Source: an uncultured bacterium
GTDB taxonomy: Bacteria > Verrucomicrobiota > Lentisphaeria > Victivallales > Victivallaceae
DNA: 49,915 nt
NCBI GenBank assembly: GCA_900551245.1
Contig: URVC01000032.1
Span: forward strand, 1 to 49,915
Direction: 5' to 3'
A model generated the notes under the pieces. That model made no database searches. It was not told the DNA's origin and saw nothing but the letters and a program-made list of their open reading frames with translations. Made by a program: the position numbers and the translations under genes. This document shows positions 40,706-49,137 of the stretch, one piece after another (the first letter of the stretch is position 1; each line of letters begins with the position of its first letter).

Positions 40706-42442
40706 ATGAAAGTCAATCTGAAAATCAACGATCAGCCGGTGAGCGTCGAAGCCGGCTCCACGATTCTGGAAGCGGCGGAGAAGCTCGAAATCCGCATCCC
40801 GACTCTCTGCCATTTCTCGATGGATTGTTTCCATGTCGAACACCGTTGCGCCTCCTGCCGCGTCTGCGTGGTGGAGGTCGAGGGGCGCCCCAATCTCGCG
40901 CCGGCCTGTGCAACGCCGGTGACGGAGGGCATGGTGGTCCGCACCAATACACTGCGGGCGATCAATGCGCGCCGCACCATTCTCGACCTTCTGCTCTCCG
41001 ACCATCCGAAGGATTGTCTCATCTGCCCGAAGAATCTGAACTGCCAGCTGCAGGCGCTGGCGCAGGAGATGGGGCTGCATCATCTCCTCTTCAAGGGGGA
41101 GCAGTCCACCTACAACCGCGACCTCTCCAGCAACGCGATTGCCCGCGACCTGGACAAGTGCATCATGTGCCGCCGCTGTGAAACCGCCTGCAATTCCGTA
41201 CAGACGGTCGGCGTGCTCTCCGCCGTCGGCCGCGGTTTTCAGGCGGTGGTCGCTCCGGCCGGACTCAAGCCGCTGGCGGAAACTGAGTGCGTCTTCTGCG
41301 GGCAGTGTGTGCAGGCCTGTCCGGTCGGTGCGCTGAGTGAAATCGACAACAAGTATTCGGTCTGGCGGGCGTTGAACGATCCAGCCAAAACGGTCGTGGT
41401 GCAGACCGCTCCGGCGGTCCGTGTCGCCATCGGCGAGAGCTTCGGTCTCGAACCCGGTTCGATCAGCACCGGGCGAATGGTGACTGCGTTGCGGATGCTC
41501 GGCTTCGACAAGGTGTTCGATACCGATTTCGCCGCCGACCTCACCATTATGGAGGAGACCACAGAGCTCATCGAGCGGGTCAAGAAGAACGAAAAACTGC
41601 CGATTCTGACCAGTTGCTGTCCCGGCTGGGTGAAGTTTCTGGAGCATCAGTTCCCGGAACTGCTTTACATGCCTTCGTCAGCGAAGTCGCCGCAGCAGAT
41701 GTTCGGCGCGATCGCCAAGAGCTACTACGCGCAGAAGATCGGCGTCGCGCCGGAAAATCTGGTGGTCGTCTCGGTCATGCCCTGCCTCTCCAAGAAATAC
41801 GAGGCGTCGCGCGAGGAGTTTTCGCACGACGGCGTCCGCGATGTCGATATCGTCATCTCCACCCGGGAACTCGCCGACATGATCCGCGAGGCGGGAATCC
41901 GTTTCGACCAGCTTGAAGAGCAGGAATACGACTCTCCGCTCGGCGAATCGACCGGTGCGGCGGTGATTTTCGGCGCCACCGGCGGCGTGCTGGAAGCGGC
42001 GCTGCGGACCGCCGCCGACTGGATCACCGGCAAGGATCTGCAGGAGATCGAATTCACCGCCGTTCGCGGTCTTGAGGGAATCAAGGAGGCGACGGTCGAA
42101 GTGGACGGGCTGTCGCTGCATGTCGCGGTCTGTTCCGGACTGGGCAATGCCCGGCGGTTGCTGGAACGGATTCAGAACGGCGAAGCCAGCTATCATGCGA
42201 TTGAGATCATGGCCTGTCCGGGCGGCTGCCTCAACGGCGGCGGCCAGCCCTATCATCATGGCGACACCTCGATCCTCAAAAAACGCATGGAGGCACTCTA
42301 TCGGGATGACCGAAACAAGCCGATCCGCAAGTCGCACAAGAATCCATCCATTATCCGGTTGTATGAGGAGTTTCTGGGGGAACCCGGCAGTCACGCCGCT
42401 CACAAGCTGCTCCATACCGCTTACGTGAACCGTCGCGACTGA
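40706..42442 (+). CDS. hydA: [FeFe]-hydrogenase catalytic subunit
   Basis: The 578-residue subunit reduces protons to H2. It has an N-terminal [2Fe-2S] domain (Cys35, 48, 51, 68), a His-ligated cluster (His100, Cys104, 107, 113), two [4Fe-4S] motifs (Cys152-162 and 195-205), and an H-cluster domain with TSCCPGW (302-308), MPCLSKK (Cys360) and ACPGGCLNGGGQP (Cys504, Cys508). All catalytic positions, including the proton-transfer cysteine Cys304, are kept, in contrast with HydS upstream. Maturation genes hydE, hydF and hydG are not in the window. A strong terminator follows. Confidence 0.96.
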   Translation: MKVNLKINDQPVSVEAGSTILEAAEKLEIRIPTLCHFSMDCFHVEHRCASCRVCVVEVEGRPNLAPACATPVTEGMVVRTNTLRAINARRTILDLLLSDHPKDCLICPKNLNCQLQALAQEMGLHHLLFKGEQSTYNRDLSSNAIARDLDKCIMCRRCETACNSVQTVGVLSAVGRGFQAVVAPAGLKPLAETECVFCGQCVQACPVGALSEIDNKYSVWRALNDPAKTVVVQTAPAVRVAIGESFGLEPGSISTGRMVTALRMLGFDKVFDTDFAADLTIMEETTELIERVKKNEKLPILTSCCPGWVKFLEHQFPELLYMPSSAKSPQQMFGAIAKSYYAQKIGVAPENLVVVSVMPCLSKKYEASREEFSHDGVRDVDIVISTRELADMIREAGIRFDQLEEQEYDSPLGESTGAAVIFGATGGVLEAALRTAADWITGKDLQEIEFTAVRGLEGIKEATVEVDGLSLHVAVCSGLGNARRLLERIQNGEASYHAIEIMACPGGCLNGGGQPYHHGDTSILKKRMEALYRDDRNKPIRKSHKNPSIIRLYEEFLGEPGSHAAHKLLHTAYVNRRD

Positions 42443-42462
42443 CGGATGCCAGTCAGAAAAAT

Positions 42463-42501
42463 CGGGTTCGGAGAAAAGGAACTTCTCCGAACCCGTTTTT
42501 T
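42463..42501 (+). terminator. Rho-independent terminator after hydA
   Basis: A perfect 13-bp stem (42463-42475 with 42483-42495), 7-base loop, then TTTTTT. Confidence 0.92.
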
Positions 42502-42530
42502 CTGCTCGAACCGCGGTGCGGTGCTGTGTG

Positions 42531-43517
42531 TCAGGAGTGCTGTTGCGGCGGCTGCGCGGGCAGGACCGGCGGCTTCCAGTCCTTGTAAAGCGGCGCCTGG
42601 CGGCGGTTGATGTCCAGCCAGTGACGGGGGGCCCAGAGCCACTGAAGCGGTGCTTCGCGGATCATCTGCTCGAGCGCGGAGATGCACTGTTGCGTGATCG
42701 CCTGCACATCGACATCTTTGTTCCCCGTCGGGGTGTAGCGGATCAGTTTGCCGACCCGGAGGTCGAAATTGAAATTTTTGCCCGTACGGAAGGTGAGTTC
42801 CGGCAGAATGGGAATCCCGGTCTTGAGATGGAGCAGGGCCGGCGTCATATGAACCCGGGCCGGATGGCCGAAGAAGACACACTCCACGCCTTCGTTGCCC
42901 GCGGCATGCTGGTCGATCAGCATGGTGACGTTCTTGCCCTTGTTGATTGCGCGCAGCACGGGGCGGATTCCTTCGGTCTTGTCGACAAGTTCATGCATTT
43001 TTCCGGCCCGGTGGGCCAGGATCATCTTTCCGATGAGCGGGTTGCCGAACGAACGCATCATTGAGAGCATCGGAATGCGCGCCTTTTCGGAGAACGCTTC
43101 GCCGGCGACCTCCCAGTTGCCGAAGTGCGCGGTGATGATGATGACCTGGTGATTTTCATGGTCGGGGGAAAGCGCGTAGTCGATCGCCTCCGGATCGCCG
43201 GAGACGGTGATCTTTTCCGGCGAATAGAGCTGGTCCATCTTGACGATTTCGACCAGCAGTTTGCCGAATTCCCGGATGGAGGCGGCCGCCATGTGGACCG
43301 CTTCCCGGTGGTTCTTGGCGATGCCGGCATGCATCAGATGCTGGATGGAGCGCCGGCGGTGGCGCAGGTCGATGAAGAAGAGCATGCGGAAAAGGAAATC
43401 GCTGAAAGCATATCCCCATTTCAGCGGCATCCAATGCAGAACGCGGTAGAGAAGGTAAAATGGAATATATTCCAGATAAATCCGGAATTTGGATTTTTCA
43501 TGCCTGGGGCGTGCCAT
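42531..43517 (-). CDS. Lipid A acyltransferase-like protein (LpxL/HtrB family)
   Basis: The 328-residue inner-membrane acyltransferase has an N-terminal membrane-associated region and the catalytic H-x4-E motif in TAHFGNWE (His131, Glu136), with the later LIDQHAAGNEGV and FFGHPARV family stretches. It adds a secondary acyl chain to lipid A precursor or a similar lipid, which supports an outer membrane in this organism. The C-terminal ~20 residues are Pro/Gln-rich. Downstream of it, the hydA terminator faces the other way. Confidence 0.88.
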   Translation of the reverse strand: MARPRHEKSKFRIYLEYIPFYLLYRVLHWMPLKWGYAFSDFLFRMLFFIDLRHRRRSIQHLMHAGIAKNHREAVHMAAASIREFGKLLVEIVKMDQLYSPEKITVSGDPEAIDYALSPDHENHQVIIITAHFGNWEVAGEAFSEKARIPMLSMMRSFGNPLIGKMILAHRAGKMHELVDKTEGIRPVLRAINKGKNVTMLIDQHAAGNEGVECVFFGHPARVHMTPALLHLKTGIPILPELTFRTGKNFNFDLRVGKLIRYTPTGNKDVDVQAITQQCISALEQMIREAPLQWLWAPRHWLDINRRQAPLYKDWKPPVLPAQPPQQHS

Positions 43518-43602
43518 GAGTAGAGGGCCCTTTCCTGTTACAATTATTCCCGGTAATATACCACGGTTTCAGGTTTCCTGCCAGTCATTTTGAGAAAATG
43601 AG

Positions 43603-43630
43603 TTGATTTTTCTCTTTTTGGGGATACAAT
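43603..43630 (+). promoter_or_regulatory. Promoter of the secreted 201-residue protein gene
   Basis: -35 TTGATT, 16-base spacer, -10 TACAAT, about 43 bases before the ATG. Confidence 0.6.
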
Positions 43631-43643
43631 ATGAAAATTGTAT
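43624..43643. promoter_or_regulatory. Inverted repeat over the -10 box
   Basis: ATACAAT, six bases, ATTGTAT: a perfect 7-bp dyad covering the -10 of the promoter at 43603-43630. Its position fits a repressor site. Confidence 0.5.
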
Positions 43644-43673
43644 TGATTTGGAATCCGGACACAGGAGGCGGAG

Positions 43674-44279
43674 ATGAAAAAATTTGCGGGAGTTCTTGCC
43701 GGAATCGCCGGAATATGTTCCGTTGTGTTCGGCGGTGTGCCGGAATATTCCGTCGATGCGCAGGGGAAGATGTGCATCACGCTGAACGGCGAAAAAATTC
43801 TGATGGAGGACACGCCGGCGATGGTCGACGCCGACTGGCGGAGAGTGGCGGAATTCGCCGTCGCACCCGGGTCCCGGAAGGTGAACATGCCCAATGCCGT
43901 CTGTTCGTGGACGGATGGCTCCTCCGTGATGACCCGGAGCGTGGAGTCTCTGCCGGACGGCAAACTTCAACTCTCCTGGAGCATGCGTTTTCTGAACGGC
44001 GTTTCCGCGGCGCGGCATGTGGAGCTGAACTGGTTTCTCACTGGCGCCCGGCAGGTGAAGCCGAGTGGAAATCCGCCTCGAACCTTGACGGTCGATGTCG
44101 GCGGAGAAACGGTGGAGATTGCATTTGCGGGATTTTCCATCCCGTGGGTTTTTGAACAGCAGCAGAAGTCGGGAATCCGGCTGGTCCTGGCGTGGAACTA
44201 CGATCCTGCGGCCATCAACCGGATTGAATCGACCATGCTGATCCGAGTGATTCAGAAGAAGGAAGCTGAAGAAAAATGA
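43674..44279 (+). CDS. Secreted protein of unknown function
   Basis: The 201-residue product starts MKKFAGVLAGIAGICSVVFGG, a signal peptide with cleavage likely near residue 21-24. The mature part is beta-rich, with WSMRFLNGVSAARHVELNWFL and LRLTLDV-like strands (RTLTVDVGGETVEIAF), suggesting a galactose-mutarotase/glycosidase-like beta-sandwich fragment, but no family is certain. AGGAGG precedes the ATG. It is coupled to the TSCPD gene by an ATGA overlap. Confidence 0.7.
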   Translation: MKKFAGVLAGIAGICSVVFGGVPEYSVDAQGKMCITLNGEKILMEDTPAMVDADWRRVAEFAVAPGSRKVNMPNAVCSWTDGSSVMTRSVESLPDGKLQLSWSMRFLNGVSAARHVELNWFLTGARQVKPSGNPPRTLTVDVGGETVEIAFAGFSIPWVFEQQQKSGIRLVLAWNYDPAAINRIESTMLIRVIQKKEAEEK

Positions 44280-44542
44280 CGTATCAATATCGCACAGATG
44301 GACAGGTCTGCAGTCAGGCAATCCGGATTGAAATCCGGGATGACGGGCGCATCGGCGCCGTGGAGTTCGCCGGCGGCTGTCCCGGCAATCTGCAGGGAAT
44401 CGGCAAGCTCGTTTCCGGCATGAAACCGGAGGAGGTGATCGAGCGGCTCAGCGGAATCCGTTGTGGCGGCAAACCCACCTCCTGCCCGGATCAGCTCGCC
44501 CGGGCGCTTCAGGCTATTTTGCGGAAGCGTGAGGGGAAATAA
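44276..44542 (+). CDS. TSCPD domain protein
   Basis: The 88-residue protein has the family's FAGGCPGNLQGI (about 31-42) and the naming motif TSCPDQLA near residue 68, with other cysteines at 12 and 63. Stand-alone TSCPD proteins (TIGR03905-like) occur mostly in anaerobes and match the C-terminal domain of class II ribonucleotide reductases; metal or Fe-S binding by the cysteines is possible. Exact function unknown. It starts in the stop of the upstream secreted-protein gene, a pairing with no obvious logic. Confidence 0.85.
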   Translation: MTYQYRTDGQVCSQAIRIEIRDDGRIGAVEFAGGCPGNLQGIGKLVSGMKPEEVIERLSGIRCGGKPTSCPDQLARALQAILRKREGK

Positions 44543-44593
44543 CGCGGCCCGTTTTTCCTGCCCCGCCGATTGCGGCAGGGCAGGGGAATCGAT

Positions 44594-46006
44594 TCACGCC
44601 CTGCTCAAGCGCCCGTAGAGAAGCGGCCACTCTTCCAGCCCGAAGAAGAGCAGATTGGCGTTGCGTTCCAGCGTCAGAACACCGTTTTCCCGGCGGAGGA
44701 GAAACCGCAGTCGATACGGTGTTTCATACAGGTGGGCAAGCACTTCCAGCGTTTCGTCATCCCGCCATGCCGCACTGGCGGCCATCCGGCGGAGACAGGA
44801 GCATCCGAAGCGGGTGTGGTTGTCAATCCGGCGCCCGAACCCGGCTTCCAGAATCTCTTCTCCGCCATTCCGGCGCAGAATCAGCCGGCAACTTGAGGCG
44901 GTCGATTCCAGCTGAAGCGTTTCCGCACCGATGGTGTTCGGTTCGAATTCCACCGTCTCCCAGCGAGTTTCCCGGCCGGGACCGGGCAGAACCGGAAAGG
45001 CCGCGCCGGCGATCTTCGCCCGGAGCGCCTGCTGCTCCACCGCCGCTTCCGGCAGCGGTGCATCCTGCATGGCCGGCAGAAGAATCTCCCAGACCCGGTC
45101 GAGGACCGACTGCATGTTGCGCATGCCGCTGGTGACGGCGAGCGCGGCATCCTGGTCCGGCATGACCAATGCGTACTGGCCGAAGGCACCGTCACCCCGG
45201 TAGGCGTTGTGGCGGCAGCGCCAGAATTGAAATCCGTAGCCGACCTGCCAGTCCGGCTGTGTGTTCATGGAGTTGTCGATTTGAAACGAGGTAGCCAGCT
45301 CCAGATAATCCACCGGAAGAATCTGCTGCCCAGCCCACCGGCCGCCGTCGAGCAGCAGCTGGGCGAAGCGGGCGATCTCTTCCGTGGTGAGACGGAATCC
45401 CCAGCCGCCGAGCTCGGTTCCCTGCGGGTCCTTTTCCCACTCCCGTTCGCCGAATCCGAGCGGAGCGAACAGTCGAGGACGCAGGTATTCGGTCAGATTT
45501 TCTCCGGTGAGGCGGCGGATGATCGCCGAAAGCATGTAGGTCGCTCCGGAGTTGTAGACGAACCGGCTGCCCGGCTCGTAGACGAGCGGACTGCGGAAGA
45601 AACTTTTGACGAAATCCGGCTCATGCCGGTTGATCATGTAGCAGAGGGCGCAGCGGTCGTGCCCGCTGGACATGGTCAGCAGATGGCGCACCGTCATGCG
45701 CAGAAAACGCGGATCAGGGTCTTCGGGCAGCTTTTCCGGAAAGAACTCCGCGATCCTGTCGTCGAGCTGAAGTTTTCCCTCCTGCCGGGCAAAACCGATT
45801 GCCGCCGAGGTGAAACTCTTGCTGAGCGAGAAGAGTTCATGCGGCACGTCGGGGCGGTAGGGGGCATTCCACAATTCCGCCGCCACTTTGCCGTGGCGGA
45901 GGAGCATGAAGCTGTGAACACTGTCGAGTTCCGCGAGAGAGTCGATAAAGCGGCTGATGGCGGAAGAGGAAATTCCAACGGATTCCGGTGTCGTGCGTAA
46001 AAGCAT
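44594..46006 (-). CDS. SxxK-type serine hydrolase (beta-lactamase class C family)
   Basis: The 470-residue protein has the nucleophile motif SLSK (Ser60-Lys63), the second motif YNSG (Tyr151-Asn152-Ser153) and a long C-terminal beta-domain (about 340-470). Such proteins include esterases, D-aminopeptidases and PBP-like enzymes; resistance to beta-lactams should not be assumed. No signal peptide is visible, so it may act in the cytoplasm. The start at 46006 begins MLLRTTPESVGIS. It stands alone between a convergent TSCPD gene and the terminator of the aldolase-like gene. Confidence 0.82.
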   Translation of the reverse strand: MLLRTTPESVGISSSAISRFIDSLAELDSVHSFMLLRHGKVAAELWNAPYRPDVPHELFSLSKSFTSAAIGFARQEGKLQLDDRIAEFFPEKLPEDPDPRFLRMTVRHLLTMSSGHDRCALCYMINRHEPDFVKSFFRSPLVYEPGSRFVYNSGATYMLSAIIRRLTGENLTEYLRPRLFAPLGFGEREWEKDPQGTELGGWGFRLTTEEIARFAQLLLDGGRWAGQQILPVDYLELATSFQIDNSMNTQPDWQVGYGFQFWRCRHNAYRGDGAFGQYALVMPDQDAALAVTSGMRNMQSVLDRVWEILLPAMQDAPLPEAAVEQQALRAKIAGAAFPVLPGPGRETRWETVEFEPNTIGAETLQLESTASSCRLILRRNGGEEILEAGFGRRIDNHTRFGCSCLRRMAASAAWRDDETLEVLAHLYETPYRLRFLLRRENGVLTLERNANLLFFGLEEWPLLYGRLSRA

Positions 46007-46113
46007 TCTGACGATTCTCCTGATGCATGATTACCTGGTTTAATTTGCCACAAATCCGGAGATTTTCCATTCAGGTTCGGGAAAAATCCATGAAAAACCT
46101 TCCCGGCCCGGCC

Positions 46114-46141
46114 AAAAAAACAGCGGGCTTGAAGCCCACTG
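46114..46141 (-). terminator. Rho-independent terminator after the aldolase-like gene
   Basis: On the minus strand a 7-bp stem (AGTGGGC/GCCCGCT, loop TTCAA) is followed by GTTTTTTT. Confidence 0.8.
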
Positions 46142-46169
46142 CCTTTCGCATTGTTCTGTCGCCGTCGCC

Positions 46170-47465
46170 TTACGGAATCAGCTTGAATGCCTTGACCAGG
46201 TCGGCGATCTGCGCATCGGTGATCGGCTTCATGCCGCCGAGGTTGCGGGCGCTGACCGTCGCCTTGGCGCTGTATTCGGCCACTTCCATGCGGTCGTAGG
46301 CTTCGAGCAGCGTCTTGCCGCTGGATACCATGCAGTCGTTCTGAATCAGAATGATCGGGTAGCGCGGCGAAAGCGTATCGGTAATCCGCTTGAGGTCGCG
46401 GTAGTTGGCGCCGTATTCGAAAGTCGGCATTTCGCGCAGCAGAATGTAGCTTTCCGGAATGACCCGCGGATCGAACTTCTCATGCGCCACCGTGTACGCC
46501 ATCAGGTGCGGCGGATTGGCAATGATCAGCGAATTGAGCTCCGGCTGCGCGTCGAAGATCGCCTTGAAGAACCACGCCGCCCGGCTGAGCTTGCGGCCGG
46601 ATTCGTAGCGGAATCCCTTGACGAGCACCAGATCTTCCGGTTTGATGGTGCCGCGGTCGACGCCGCGCGGAGTGATCAGAAAACGCTCCTTGTCAACCCG
46701 CACCGCAAAAGTCCCTTCGGTGCTGGTGAAGAGCATCTGCCGGTAGGCGCGGCGGATCAGTTCGGTCATCTGGTAGCGCAGCTCCATCTCCTCGCTCGTC
46801 CGGATCTCCGGATCGAAGGGGCGGAAGTCCGTGTTGCGGTCGAGCATGCTGAACTCAATGTCGGTATCCGACAGGTAGTGCGGCGTGCCGATCTGCGTGG
46901 AACGGTTGATGAGGCGCGCGCAGAAATCCAGCGTTTCGAAACGCTGGAACGCCTGGAGCAGTGTCGCACCGGCAGTGCAGGCTCCGTGATTTTCCAGCAG
47001 AATCGTACTGTGTCCGGCGGAAAAGGCCGCCGCGACGTTCTTCCCGAGCGCTTCGCTGCCGGGAACCTCGTAGGGAGCGTAGCCGACCGTGCCGCAGATC
47101 ATCTTCGCCGTCGGATGCACCGCCGTGTTCGGAATCTTCCCGGCGACGCTGAAGGAGACCAGCGCCGGCGGATGCGCGTGCAGAATCGCTTTCACATCCG
47201 GGCGAATCTTGTAGATGGCGCGGTGGAAGGGGAATTCACTCGAGGGCTTGTGGCGGCCGATCACCGTGCCGTCCGGCTTGACGCAGACGATGTCTTCGCG
47301 ATGCAGCGTGCCTTTGTCGACACTGCCGGGGCTGATCCACATGTTTCCTTCGGAGTCGAGGATCGAGAGGTTTCCGCCGGAAGTCGTGGTCATGCCGTAC
47401 CCGTAGATACGCTTCATGATCTCGACGATCTGGTCGCGCGGGTGTACGAAATTGGTTGTGTTCAT
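46170..47465 (-). CDS. Tandem class II aldolase/adducin-family protein with an inactive-looking second half
   Basis: The 431 residues hold two class II aldolase folds (about 5-215 and 225-430). The first half keeps the zinc ligands and acid: Glu77 (SSE), His96 and His98 (HAHPP), His160 (ENHGA). At the aligned sites of the second half I read Ala296, Ile315, Asn317 and Asp377 (ANPPHL, IQNDC), so all four are lost. The first half could be an L-fuculose/ribulose-phosphate aldolase-type enzyme; the second is probably structural or ligand-sensing. The gene diverges from typA, each having its own promoter. Confidence 0.85.
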   Translation of the reverse strand: MNTTNFVHPRDQIVEIMKRIYGYGMTTTSGGNLSILDSEGNMWISPGSVDKGTLHREDIVCVKPDGTVIGRHKPSSEFPFHRAIYKIRPDVKAILHAHPPALVSFSVAGKIPNTAVHPTAKMICGTVGYAPYEVPGSEALGKNVAAAFSAGHSTILLENHGACTAGATLLQAFQRFETLDFCARLINRSTQIGTPHYLSDTDIEFSMLDRNTDFRPFDPEIRTSEEMELRYQMTELIRRAYRQMLFTSTEGTFAVRVDKERFLITPRGVDRGTIKPEDLVLVKGFRYESGRKLSRAAWFFKAIFDAQPELNSLIIANPPHLMAYTVAHEKFDPRVIPESYILLREMPTFEYGANYRDLKRITDTLSPRYPIILIQNDCMVSSGKTLLEAYDRMEVAEYSAKATVSARNLGGMKPITDAQIADLVKAFKLIP

Positions 47466-47523
47466 TGAAACTACGCTTTCTCAATGAGGTTGAATGGCTC
47501 GGCATACTTTTGCCGTTCTTTTT

Positions 47524-47551
47524 AATATACACCATTTTATCGGTTTGGCAA
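47524..47551 (-). promoter_or_regulatory. Promoter of the tandem aldolase-like gene
   Basis: On the minus strand: -35 TTGCCA (47551-47546), 16-base spacer, -10 TATATT (47529-47524). Confidence 0.65.
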
Positions 47552-47563
47552 GCGGTGGATCCA

Positions 47564-47592
47564 TTGAAAACAGCCGGGGAAGATGCTATATT
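47564..47592 (+). promoter_or_regulatory. Promoter of typA
   Basis: -35 TTGAAA, 17-base spacer, -10 TATATT; leader about 40 bases. Confidence 0.7.
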
Positions 47593-47638
47593 AATAGATC
47601 ATTTTTCAAACCGTTACAGACAGGTATCCGAAACATCT

Positions 47639-48925
47639 ATGAGCGACATCAGAAATATCGCAATCATCGCGCACGTCGACCACGGTAAAACCACGCTGGT
47701 CGACCAGATCCTGCGGCAGGCCAAGGTCTTCCGCGAAAACGAGGTGGTGCAGGAGTGCTTCCTCGACAACAACGACCTCGAACGCGAACGTGGAATCACC
47801 ATCCTTTCCAAGAATATCAGCATCCGCTACAAAGGGGTGAAGATCAACGTGATCGATACCCCCGGACACAGCGATTTCGGCGGTCAGGTCGAACGGGTGC
47901 TCAAACTCGCCGACGGCGTGATCCTGCTGATCGACGCGGCGGAGGGGCCGATGCCGCAGACCCGTTTCGTGCTCGACAAGGCGCTTGCGCTCAATCTGCG
48001 GCCGGTGGTGGTCATCAACAAGATCGACAAACCGGACGGGCGGCCGGACGAGGTGCAGAACAAGGTGTTCGACCTCTTCTGTGAGCTCAACGCCTCCGAT
48101 GAACAGCTGGATTTCCCGACCCTCTACGCCAGCGGGCGGGATGGCTGGGCGGTCCGCGACCTCAACGATCCGCGCGAATCGATCTACCCGCTGCTCGATG
48201 CCATCCTGGAATACGTTCCGGCGCCGAAGCAGGTGGAGGGGCCGGTGCAGGCGCAGGTTGCCACGCTCGACTATTCGAACTTCGTCGGCCGCATCGGCAT
48301 CGGCCGCGTCTACCGCGGCACCCTCGACACCCGCAAACCGCTGACCATCATCAAGCGCGACGGGCGGCAGGAACCGGCACAGGTCAAGCAGCTCTTCACC
48401 TTTGAGGGAATCGGCCGGAAAGAGACCAGCGTGGTCGAGTGCGGCGACCTCTGTGCGATTGTCGGCATCTCCGACATCGACATCTCCGACACCATCTGCG
48501 ACGCGGAACACCCCGAAGCGATGCCGGCGATCGCCATCGACGAGCCGACGATTTCGATGCTCTTCCGCATCAACGACTCCCCGTTCTTCGGGCGCGAGGG
48601 GAAATATGTCGGCAGCCGCCAGCTGCGCGAACGCCTCTTCAAAGAGGTCGAGCGCGATGTGGCGCTCCGGGTGGAGGATGTCAACGGCGAGGCCTTCAAG
48701 GTCTCCGGGCGCGGTGTTCTGCACCTGGCGATTCTCATCGAGACGATGCGACGCGAGGGGTACGAGTTCGCCGTGGCCAAGCCGCAGGTCATCTGCAAGG
48801 AGATCGACGGGGTGAAAAACGAACCCATCGAACGGCTTTCGGTCGATGTGCCTTCGGAATTTGCCGGCAAGATCATTGAGATCGTCGGCATGCGCCGCGG
48901 CGAACTCATCCAGACGATTCCGCGC
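47639..48925 (+). CDS. typA: Ribosome-associated GTPase TypA/BipA, 3' part missing
   Basis: The start at 47639 gives MSDIRNIAIIAHVDHGKTTL. G-motifs are present: AHVDHGKTT (G1), ERGITIL (G2), DTPGHSDF (G3) and NKIDK (G4). Domains II, III and V follow, up to IIEIVGMRRGELIQTIPR. A full TypA has about 605 residues; here recognisable sequence stops after about 429, so the whole C-terminal domain is lacking. Past 48,925 the frame stays open to 49186, but encodes unrelated sequence antisense to a dehydrogenase gene. TypA acts in ribosome assembly and stress growth; this copy could not be normal if the join is real. Confidence 0.9.
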
Positions 48926-48930
48926 CACAT
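48915..48930. other. Sequence discontinuity (probable chimeric join)
   Basis: Left of about 48,925 the plus strand codes for TypA; right of it the minus strand codes for the first 32 residues of a dehydrogenase. Each gene is cut by the other at this one point, with no repeat, integrase or IS mark beside it. Confidence 0.8.
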
Positions 48931-49021
48931 CGTAGCCCAGAACCTCACAGCCGCTCTTCTTCAGCAGGTTCTTCGCCATGGGAAGTCCCATAACGCCCAG
49001 ACCCAGAAAACCGATCTTCAT
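48926..49021 (-). pseudogene. GarR/3-hydroxyisobutyrate dehydrogenase-like, N-terminal fragment only
   Basis: Only 32 residues remain: MKIGFLGLGVMGLPMAKN and then a lysine-rich helix ending CEVLGYDV. This is the NAD(P)-binding Rossmann start (GLGVMG) of the tartronate-semialdehyde reductase/HIBADH family (about 290-300 residues). AAGGAG lies 9 bases before the ATG. After residue 32 the frame runs into antisense of typA. It is placed after the TRAP permease on the same strand, a common clostridial arrangement for sugar-acid use. Confidence 0.8.
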
Positions 49022-49137
49022 GTGTCACATCTCCTTATCATATTTCAACGTGTTCGCCCCTCACCGTCCGCCCGCGGCCCCGCCCCGGCAGCCGGGGCAG
49101 GGCGCGTTTGGAATTTGAGGGGAAAGAATAAGACTTG

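Noticed and set aside
44594..46006. Calling the SxxK hydrolase a beta-lactamase
   Set aside because: Only the general SxxK/YxN fold marks are seen; there is no signal peptide, and many such proteins are esterases or peptidases.
47606..49021. 471-residue minus-strand frame that begins as a GarR dehydrogenase
   Set aside because: Only the first 32 residues are dehydrogenase; the rest is antisense of typA, so this is not a real fusion protein.
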